Below are positions 5,816 to 12,518 of a stretch of DNA of 15,572 bases, one piece after another. The position numbers and the translations under genes were made by a program. Source of the stretch: DASQDN01 sp035630195 (GTDB taxonomy: Bacteria > Acidobacteriota > Terriglobia > Bryobacterales > Bryobacteraceae). The notes under the pieces are model-generated. The model searched no databases. It saw only the letters and a list, made by a program, of their open reading frames with translations, and was not told the origin of the DNA. Location: contig DASQLD010000388.1 of assembly GCA_035630195.1 (NCBI GenBank), forward strand, positions 1 through 15,572. Reading direction: 5' to 3'. Each line of letters starts with the position of its first letter. The first letter of the stretch is position 1.

Positions 5816-8295
5816 TGAATGTGAACTGGTCACTCCTCGTCGGATACGATTTCTTCATTTCGTATCGTCGAGAGGACGCGATCGAGTACGCCCGCGCGCT
5901 GCAGACCGCGCTGCGCGGCGAGGACTACCGCTGCTTTCGCGACGATGAAGATGCCGTACCGGGGATGCCGCTTCCGAAGGGAATTCGCCGGGCCCTGGAC
6001 CGCACGAAAGTTTTGATTCTGCTGGTGACGCCGGGTGTGCGGAAGTCGAACTGGGTTGCCCAGGAGTTGCGTATATTTTCCGAACTCGGCCGGCCAGTGA
6101 TCCCGTTGCAGATCGGGCGCGGTTCGGAGTGGTGGTTGGACATTGCGGGTGAGTCAGATCCGTTAACCCTGCTGCAACAAGACAATCCGCTCGGATTGGA
6201 GGAAGTGGCGGGTGCGACTCGGCCTTCGGCCGAGGTACTGGAGGGTCTCAAAAGGCATTTCCGCCATCGCCGGGCGAATGCGAACTTGCGTTGGGTGGCG
6301 GTGGTCTTGTTTGGATTCCTCGCCGCGTTGGCGGCGTTCGGCTGGTGGCAACGCGGCGAGGCAATGCGGGAGCGGGATAATGCCCTTTCCGAGAAGGACA
6401 GAGCCGACGGACAAGCAGCGGAGGCGAATCGCCAGAAAGAGATCGCGTACAACAACGCGCAAATGGCGACTGCGAATGCAACTGAAGCTAAAAGGCAGGA
6501 GGCCATCGCGAAGCAAGAGCGCGATGCCGCGTTGTCTGGACTGCTCGCGTTGAGGAGCGATTTCCTGGATCCTGACCTTTCGGATGCGGAGAGCCGCGTG
6601 TTGCTGGCGGCCGAATCCCTCAAGCGGAAGCCGGGGTTCGAGAACGAATTGGCGTTGCGAGCGGCATGGTTGGCACTTCCGGCGGAACAGTTCGAGATTC
6701 CGATTGGCTTTCGCGTTGGGCAGCTGATATTCGCGCCGGACAGCGAGACGCTGCTGATTCGCTCCGGCACCGGCCTGTTCGCCTGGGACGTTGCGACTCG
6801 CCGGGAGCGCTGGCGGAGCGTCTTTGCCCGCAAGCTCATTTCAGTGGACATCCGGGGCGACAGCGAGAGCGTGGTGGCGCTGGATGAGGACGGCACGATG
6901 CGCGTGCTGCGCATGAAGGATGGGGCATTGCTGAAGGAGACTCGGCAGGGCAGTTCCGCGGAGCAAGTGCTGTTTGGCCGGGAGGGCGAGGTGTTAGTGG
7001 CGGCCGGGGAGGTGGTGGGCGGGATCGATGCGATGACGGGGGCGATCCGGTGGGCGCGCAAGCTACGGACAGGCAGGGCAACACAGATGGCGTTTGCGGC
7101 CCATCGGGTGCTCGTGGCCGGCGGTGGGTATGCGACGTTGTTCGATTTGAAGATCGGTGAACTCAAGGCAATATGGACATCGCCAGATGCCGGTGGTACG
7201 TTTCCGAGCGTCGCACTCAGCCCGGACGGCCGTTTTGCCGCGTTCGGCGAAACTGAGGTGACTGTGGTGGACGCGAGCGACGGAGAGAAGGTGGTCGGGC
7301 AATGCGGGTCGTCGGGCCTGGCGTTGCCGCGATTTTTGGGGTTTCGCGCCGATGGCGACTGGTTGGTTTGTGGCTTTGCCACCAGCCGCGGCCCTTGGTC
7401 GACTGAGGTACTCGCCACTTCGAACGGAAAAGAGTTGATGAAAGAAGAGGGGGAAACAGGATTTGCGATCGGCCCTGGCGGGTGGCTCGCCGTGGCGCTC
7501 GGACGCGAGTTCCAGTTGCGCGGCGTAGAGGACAAGCGAGTGTGGATGCGGATCTTTCATCGCGGCGCGGGCGAAGCCGCCCTGAGTCCGGATGGGCGTT
7601 GGCTGGCGACAGCAGACACACGGACGGCGAAGCTCACTCCGGTGCGGCATCCGTTTGAAGTTTGGAGGAGTCCTTGCGAGCCGGATGGCGGAACCCGCCA
7701 ATTTACGAAAGGCGGCCGCGATGCATTCGTCCCGTGTAAAGATGTTAGCCGGGTTGCTGTTTCGGACGGCAATCGGGTGGACCAGGAGGCTATGTTCGAC
7801 TTGCAGGCCATTGAGGTTTTTGTGGGCAGCCATGATGGTCTCTGGCAGTTGGAAGTGAACGACGAAGGCAGGGCGTTCCTGACGGAAAGCCGTGGCTACA
7901 CGCGCCGCGAGATCCCTCACCAAAACGTCCAAGCAGGTGCCTTCGCTCCTCATGGTCGGCTATTCGCGACTGTGGGAGGACGGGAGGTGCAGGTTCGTGA
8001 TGCGAGCGATCTCCGCGAGGTGAAGCGCTATCCTCTGCCGGGGGAAGGCCGGCTGGTGCGGTTCTCGCCCGATGGCCGCACCATGGATGTGATATACGAC
8101 GGGCCGGGGGAGAAAGAGCCAGTGTCTGCGCGGTACCCGATCCATCCCCGAGAGTTGCTGCAACAGGTTTGCCGGAGTGTGACGCGGAACCTTACGCGTG
8201 ACGAGTGGCGGCGATACGCCGGTGACGCGACGCCTTATCACAGGACCTGTGAAAGCCGGCTGGAACCCCCCGCATCGCCAGCCCGACAGCCCTGA
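5815..8295 (+). CDS. TIR domain - transmembrane helix - coiled coil - beta-propeller protein
   Basis: An 826-residue multidomain protein. Residues 10-108 are a TIR domain: YDFFISYRRED (strand A/BB loop side), then KSNWVAQELRIF, with E84 in the position of the catalytic glutamate of TIR NADases. After a basic segment (RHFRHRR, 147-153) comes one hydrophobic helix (about 159-178), then a charged coiled coil rich in E, R, Q and A (180-240). A helical segment SRVLLAAESLKRKPGFENEL (264-283) of the kind found before propellers in STAND-type proteins follows. The rest is degenerate WD40-like blades, for example ALSPDGRFAAFG and VRFSPDGRTMDVIY. The C-terminus carries CRSVTRNLTRDEWRRYAGD, a cap common after such propellers. 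Likely a membrane-tethered TIR effector or receptor in defence; ligand unknown. The ATG at 5815 lacks a good Shine-Dalgarno; GTG 5821 is possible. Confidence 0.85.
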   Translation: MNVNWSLLVGYDFFISYRREDAIEYARALQTALRGEDYRCFRDDEDAVPGMPLPKGIRRALDRTKVLILLVTPGVRKSNWVAQELRIFSELGRPVIPLQIGRGSEWWLDIAGESDPLTLLQQDNPLGLEEVAGATRPSAEVLEGLKRHFRHRRANANLRWVAVVLFGFLAALAAFGWWQRGEAMRERDNALSEKDRADGQAAEANRQKEIAYNNAQMATANATEAKRQEAIAKQERDAALSGLLALRSDFLDPDLSDAESRVLLAAESLKRKPGFENELALRAAWLALPAEQFEIPIGFRVGQLIFAPDSETLLIRSGTGLFAWDVATRRERWRSVFARKLISVDIRGDSESVVALDEDGTMRVLRMKDGALLKETRQGSSAEQVLFGREGEVLVAAGEVVGGIDAMTGAIRWARKLRTGRATQMAFAAHRVLVAGGGYATLFDLKIGELKAIWTSPDAGGTFPSVALSPDGRFAAFGETEVTVVDASDGEKVVGQCGSSGLALPRFLGFRADGDWLVCGFATSRGPWSTEVLATSNGKELMKEEGETGFAIGPGGWLAVALGREFQLRGVEDKRVWMRIFHRGAGEAALSPDGRWLATADTRTAKLTPVRHPFEVWRSPCEPDGGTRQFTKGGRDAFVPCKDVSRVAVSDGNRVDQEAMFDLQAIEVFVGSHDGLWQLEVNDEGRAFLTESRGYTRREIPHQNVQAGAFAPHGRLFATVGGREVQVRDASDLREVKRYPLPGEGRLVRFSPDGRTMDVIYDGPGEKEPVSARYPIHPRELLQQVCRSVTRNLTRDEWRRYAGDATPYHRTCESRLEPPASPARQP

Positions 8296-8653
8296 TCTCT
8301 TCACGATTCCGCGTGCAAATGCGAGACCGTGACCGGCCGAGTCATGCGGTCATGCTGCCACCGCGCAGTGGTCGCGGGACGTCGCCTAGACGCCATTCCG
8401 AGCTGCCGTGCGACCCGCGTGGTGGGATCATCGACACGTGTACGCGTGGCTGGCTCTGAAGTCGGTGCGAACTTCGTCCGCCGGCGAGTCACGGAGGCAT
8501 GGAGCGCATTGTCGCGTCGCATTCAGATTGTTGCAGAGCATCAACTGCGACATCGGTCCTGAGCTTAAGTTGAACGGGCGCGTTACCCACACAACATTTG
8601 CTGCACGTGTCCAGGAAGCGGTCCGGCGAGCTCGGCTGGCGTTGTCCAAAGCC
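8296..8653. other. Intergenic stretch after the first TIR gene; no gene recognised
   Basis: Only short overlapping frames without recognisable motifs or ribosome binding sites occur here. No terminator hairpin with a T-run follows the TIR stop. The 5' half of the IS6-family transposase found immediately downstream would be expected in this stretch, but I could not recognise its helix-turn-helix or its first two catalytic aspartates, so that part is deleted or too decayed. Confidence 0.5.
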
Positions 8654-8884
8654 AGCCCGTGCGATACCGGAACAACATCGTGGAGCAGGACAACGGCGAT
8701 ATCTAGAGCCTGGTCCGAGCGACTCCCAGATTCCGGGCCTTTCACTCGGCGCGCCGTACGATCCAGAAATCCGAACGATGAACATGTTCTGCAAAGGGCA
8801 AGGTCAGGCGCGGTTACCGGAGGACGACCTCGCCTGGCAGGCTGCATTCCTTGGACACTTTTTCGGTCTGACCACAGCTGAACG
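8654..8884 (+). pseudogene. Decayed 3' end of an IS6-family transposase
   Basis: The translation 8671-8778 reads NNIVEQDNGDI, a TAG stop at 8704-8706, then FRAFHSARRTIQKSER. After a one-base slip at about 8776-8780 it continues as MNMFCKGQGQARLPEDDLAW and ends with AAFLGHFFGLTTA. This follows the IS6-family C-terminus in order: the IVEQDH block containing the last acid of the DDE triad, the FxSFxxARRTIxG block, the MxMIxKGQ block and a terminal LFG motif. One stop and one frameshift, plus the missing N-terminal two thirds, make it a pseudogene. No IS6 terminal repeat was recognised. It lies between the first two TIR genes and indicates past transposition in the island. Confidence 0.75.
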
Positions 8885-9248
8885 CGGGAGCGAAACACGC
8901 CCTTATTGTGCTCTCTCATTCCCGAGTGCAACACGGCCCTGCAGTTTTTGACCGGTCCCTCATTACAAAGGAGCTGAAAACCGGGGTCCTTAGAGTAAAT
9001 TTAAGTGCGGATACGGGTCGGACCCAAATCGTGTGTGTTTGTGTGAGTTCAGCATGGCACTATCGTAAAGAATCGGAGTGATTGTGAAGACTCCAAGCCG
9101 CGTAGATGTGGACGGGAGAAAGCTGCGGCACGCGAAGCACTGACACCAAGGAAGCTCCTCATCAGAACCAATTTTCCTAAGTCGTGGAGTTGATCTTTAC
9201 GGGGCTTGGCATGAAGTACGTGAAACATCGCAAAGAAACTAGCCTGGA
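8885..9248. other. Upstream region of the second TIR gene; no gene recognised
   Basis: About 360 nt without a supportable coding region. It is more AT-rich in the middle (8940-9020) than its flanks, and presumably holds the promoter of the gene starting at 9249. I see no pair of hexamers good enough to name, and only a weak ribosome binding site (CTGGA) touches the ATG. Confidence 0.45.
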
Positions 9249-11990
9249 ATGCCGTTTCGATTTGACGTTTTTCTGAGTTACGCGCGGCTAGACGAGTTTC
9301 GTCTGATCGGGAACTTGCGCACGAACCCCGTGAATGACTTGAAGCGCGCGCTGGAGAGTCATCGGCATCCCGAAACCGGCGACTCACTGCGCGTCTGTAC
9401 GGATGTCGAAGATTTTGAACTTGGCGGTGACGTGGAGGAGGCGATTCGGTTGAAGCTGCGTTCGGCGCAGTCGCTGGTCGTCTTCTGTTCACGTGCGGCG
9501 GCAGAAAGCAAATGGGTCGAACGGGAGCTGGCATGGTTTGCCGAAGAGCACCCGAAGGCGCAAATGATCGGGTTAGCACTGGACGAACTCCCGAGTCGCG
9601 TGTTCGCGTCTTGGTTTTCCGATCACGAGTTGGGCGGGGACCTGAGGCGGATCGAAGGCGAAGCGCTCGATGCTTGGCGGCGACGTGTGATTTCAGAGTC
9701 GCATCGCATTGCCGCACAGGTTTGGGCGATGCCACTTACCCAAGTTCATGATCGTTGGCAAAGCGAGGCACGCCAACGCACGTCGAGCGAACTCGTGGTG
9801 AAGGCGCGAGCCAGACGGTTCACGGATAGCGACGGGGCGGGAATCTCCGCGATCACCGCCTATGCGGCATGGCCGAGCAGCGACAGCGCGGGAGCGCTGT
9901 TGGAGGTCGCGCATCAGTACGGCGGACGCCTCTCTGGGGTCCACCGAGCGCCGCGCTCGGGCCCGGACACACTACGCCCGCTCGTAGAGACGGAAGATGG
10001 AGGCTTCACCCGCGCTGGACCACAAGTGTACAGAGCGACAGTCTCGGCGCAAGGAGACCTCATTCTCCTCCTGCGACACGACGGCCAACTCCTGATCCGC
10101 AACCTAACCGATGACAGCGAGCGCAAGATTGCAGAGCTTCGCTTCTTGTACGGGTTCGATGAGTGGCAACTCGCGCTGAACAGCGATCAGCGCTTCGCAG
10201 CGAGCCTCGGGGAACGCTCCCTGCGACTGTTCCGCATCGACCTCGATCCCGTGGTGAGCTTGGGCGAAGTACGGGGCGTGGCCGAGTTCGGCTTCATTCC
10301 CGAAACAGCAAGGCTCGTCGTGCTCACCGATGACGCTCTGCTCTCGCTCTCACTGCCAAACCTTGATCAACTCTGGCGGACCAATGCGCGGGTCGGTTCC
10401 GACGCTCGCCTGGTGTTCTCGAGGGATGGAAAGCACGTTGCAACCTGGCAATCCCGCGAAGGCGGCGGTCGTTTGGTGTTTCGAGACGCGACGAGCGGCG
10501 AAACTGTGAGCGAGCGAGATCTGGAGGCCACTTGCAGGAGGCCCGCTATCGTCTTCGACGAGGACGGCGACGTCTGCATTGTGGCTTGCCTAAAAAAGAA
10601 GCTGCTGCTGGTTCCCGTAAACGGTGAGGCGACAGTTCGCACGCTGTTCACGGGGATTCGAGCCTATGCGAACCTTGCCGTCAGCCCCGAAGGCGCGCTC
10701 GCTGCTGTGGGTGCCGGTATTATCGCGGTGTGGAACACCTTGCAGGCCGAAGGCCCCGATTTGCATGTCTCGCCGCTGACGAGCGAGGTAACCCACCTAA
10801 CCTTCGGTGGTCACTCGTCAGTACTGGCCGTCGCTGACGCCTCCGGCACGTTCGCTGTCATCGACATGGATGGACAGCAGACGCTCGTGGGCCCGATTCG
10901 CGCGCATGGTGGACTGGCCGCCGCTCCCTCGGCGTCGAACGGGCAGCACGAACTAGTCCTCGTTCACCGGGACGGCGTGGTGACTCGTTGGGACCTTCGT
11001 CCCTCTCCTGTCTTGACCTCGCCAGTGTACTCCTGGAAAGGCCAATGGCTGGCGAGCATCGCTGAACACAGTGTGGTGCTATGGGATGGCGATAAGCTAG
11101 AAAGGCGCGGAGCACCTCTGGAATGCGGAGACGCCCAACCGCGCGCGCTAGCTTTTGCGCCGAACGACGACGTCTTGGCGGTGGTTGTCGACGATGGAAA
11201 GGTGCGGATGTATGACCTCGATCGGCGCGAAGAGTTTCTGTGTTTCGCAAAGTTCGCAGATTGGCCACCCCCGTCCGCGAAGCCGTTTCACATCCACACG
11301 TGGAAGATATGCTTCCACCCGTCCAGACAAACGTTTGCTTTGCACCTCGGTGCCCATAATGGCTTGGACGACTATCAGGACTTGCTTGTTATCTGCGATG
11401 TGACCACGGGAGAGATCGAGGTCGTTGTTGCGGGTCCAGACAGGATAATAGGAATCGCATGGGTGGATTCGGACAGTCTCCTCATCGCCCGTCCCAACTC
11501 TCTCCAGTATTGGAGCTTGGCTCAAAAGACAGTGCAATTCCTCGGACGTTTCGAAGACTTCGAGGAGGTGCTCTCTATTAACACCGCCGCCACGTCATCG
11601 TCTCGATTGTGGGGCGTTGCACACGGGAACACAGAGCTCGTGCTTCGGCACGAAGGCATCCTCGGCCATGAGTTGTACCGCATCAAAAAGTACGGGGGTG
11701 CCGTGCTCGCTCCTGATGGAAGCCAGTTGGCCTGGAACGAGTACGGTGCGGTCGCCATCTGGGACATGCGGCTGCGAGCCAAGCTCTCGACGCGCCTGCC
11801 TCCAGGCCGGGTGCTTGAGTTTTCTCCGCGCGATGGTTGGTTGTTACTGATCGATGCCGATGGTCGCTCTTGGCGGTGGCCTGTCGACCCTGCGTCGGCC
11901 CGGCGCATTGTGGGAGCATTAGTCGCGCGCGAGCTGAGCCAAGAAGAACGCGTGGAGCTGGCCGGGCTCGACTTGGATTTGGACAGTTAG
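9249..11990 (+). CDS. TIR domain - beta-propeller (WD40-like) protein, soluble
   Basis: A 913-residue protein. Residues 5-130 are a TIR domain: FDVFLSYARLDEF at the start, the LRVCTDVEDF segment, SLVVFCSRAAAESKWVEREL with W89 and E93 matching the W-V-x-x-E active-site motif of TIR NADases. A helical linker (130-190) leads to a long beta-rich region with degenerate WD40-like blades, for example LVFSRDGKHVATW, NLAVSPEGALAAVGAGIIAV, ALAFAPNDDVLAVVVDDGKV and AVLAPDGSQLAWNEYGAVAI. At roughly 700 residues this could form two propellers. The tail VGALVARELSQEERVELAGL resembles the cap of the first TIR protein. Unlike that protein it has no membrane helix or long coiled coil. Likely an NAD-consuming or signal-producing effector gated by the propeller; trigger unknown. 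The start lacks a strong Shine-Dalgarno but coincides with the first TIR strand. Confidence 0.85.
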   Translation: MPFRFDVFLSYARLDEFRLIGNLRTNPVNDLKRALESHRHPETGDSLRVCTDVEDFELGGDVEEAIRLKLRSAQSLVVFCSRAAAESKWVERELAWFAEEHPKAQMIGLALDELPSRVFASWFSDHELGGDLRRIEGEALDAWRRRVISESHRIAAQVWAMPLTQVHDRWQSEARQRTSSELVVKARARRFTDSDGAGISAITAYAAWPSSDSAGALLEVAHQYGGRLSGVHRAPRSGPDTLRPLVETEDGGFTRAGPQVYRATVSAQGDLILLLRHDGQLLIRNLTDDSERKIAELRFLYGFDEWQLALNSDQRFAASLGERSLRLFRIDLDPVVSLGEVRGVAEFGFIPETARLVVLTDDALLSLSLPNLDQLWRTNARVGSDARLVFSRDGKHVATWQSREGGGRLVFRDATSGETVSERDLEATCRRPAIVFDEDGDVCIVACLKKKLLLVPVNGEATVRTLFTGIRAYANLAVSPEGALAAVGAGIIAVWNTLQAEGPDLHVSPLTSEVTHLTFGGHSSVLAVADASGTFAVIDMDGQQTLVGPIRAHGGLAAAPSASNGQHELVLVHRDGVVTRWDLRPSPVLTSPVYSWKGQWLASIAEHSVVLWDGDKLERRGAPLECGDAQPRALAFAPNDDVLAVVVDDGKVRMYDLDRREEFLCFAKFADWPPPSAKPFHIHTWKICFHPSRQTFALHLGAHNGLDDYQDLLVICDVTTGEIEVVVAGPDRIIGIAWVDSDSLLIARPNSLQYWSLAQKTVQFLGRFEDFEEVLSINTAATSSSRLWGVAHGNTELVLRHEGILGHELYRIKKYGGAVLAPDGSQLAWNEYGAVAIWDMRLRAKLSTRLPPGRVLEFSPRDGWLLLIDADGRSWRWPVDPASARRIVGALVARELSQEERVELAGLDLDLDS

Positions 11991-12518
11991 ATCGAGGGTT
12001 GGGCTACTGCGCCGGCGCGCCGGCCGAGGCGGTCAACGATTGTATTGGGCATAGACTGACACCGCTTAGTTCCTGTACTAGTGGTCGGAGGAGGCTTGTG
12101 TGGACCGGGGTATTACCGGCACTGGACGGCGTGCGGTTCGATCGAGAGGAACGGTATTGTCTGCTGACGCAGGGCGGTTTCCGGGGGCAACGACGCGGCC
12201 ACGGCAAAAGGACTAAGAGCCAAGACATCCAGTACTGCAGAACATCCATCCTGCGGGCGTGTTCGCGCGCCTTCGAGGCTGATCCGACCCGCGTGGAGAG
12301 TCAGCGCCGCGAGCCCGTCTCGCGCAACCTTCTATATCGAATCGCAAGATGTCGGCTTCGCTTCGATGCACGTGCCGAAGTTAAGATGCGTGGCACCACC
12401 GCGCTGAGACCGTAGTCCTCAATATCAGCGCGCCATTTTCTCTCACATAGCCGCGAACTCCGAAATTGCCTTCGACAAAGCCTGAAGGCTGAGTGTGAGT
12501 CCGGTGAAGTGGGGCCTC
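11991..12518. other. Gap between convergent TIR genes; no gene recognised
   Basis: About 530 nt between the stop of the plus-strand TIR-propeller gene and the stop of the minus-strand TIR-SLOG gene. A plus frame is open from 11837 to 12415 but mostly overlaps the TIR gene in another frame and shows no family motif. Nothing resembles a transposase. A perfect 14-nt palindrome lies at 12011-12024. The stretch may be remnant DNA or an unrecognised terminator region. Confidence 0.5.
12011..12024. repeat. Perfect 14-nt GC palindrome after the TIR-propeller stop
   Basis: GCCGGCGCGCCGGC is its own reverse complement and starts 20 nt after the TAG stop. It could fold into a short GC stem in the transcript and slow polymerase, but there is no T-run on either side, so it is not a standard intrinsic terminator. 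In GC-rich DNA such a palindrome may also be coincidence. Confidence 0.4.

Noticed and set aside
5925..7535. 536-codon open frame on the minus strand
   Set aside because: It lies wholly antisense to the TIR-propeller gene, is dominated by S, A, R and P, and shows no domain; it is a GC-rich shadow frame.
7063..7953. 296-codon minus-strand open frame
   Set aside because: It is antisense to the propeller part of the first TIR gene; composition and lack of motifs mark it as a shadow.
8428..8934. 168-codon minus-strand open frame between the TIR genes
   Set aside because: It is antisense to the IS6-family remnant, whose plus-strand motif order is recognisable; the minus frame has no motifs.
12079..12101. 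Short plus-strand VLVVGGG-like stretch suggesting a flavoprotein start
   Set aside because: The frame does not continue into any further dinucleotide-binding pattern; a seven-residue match is not support.
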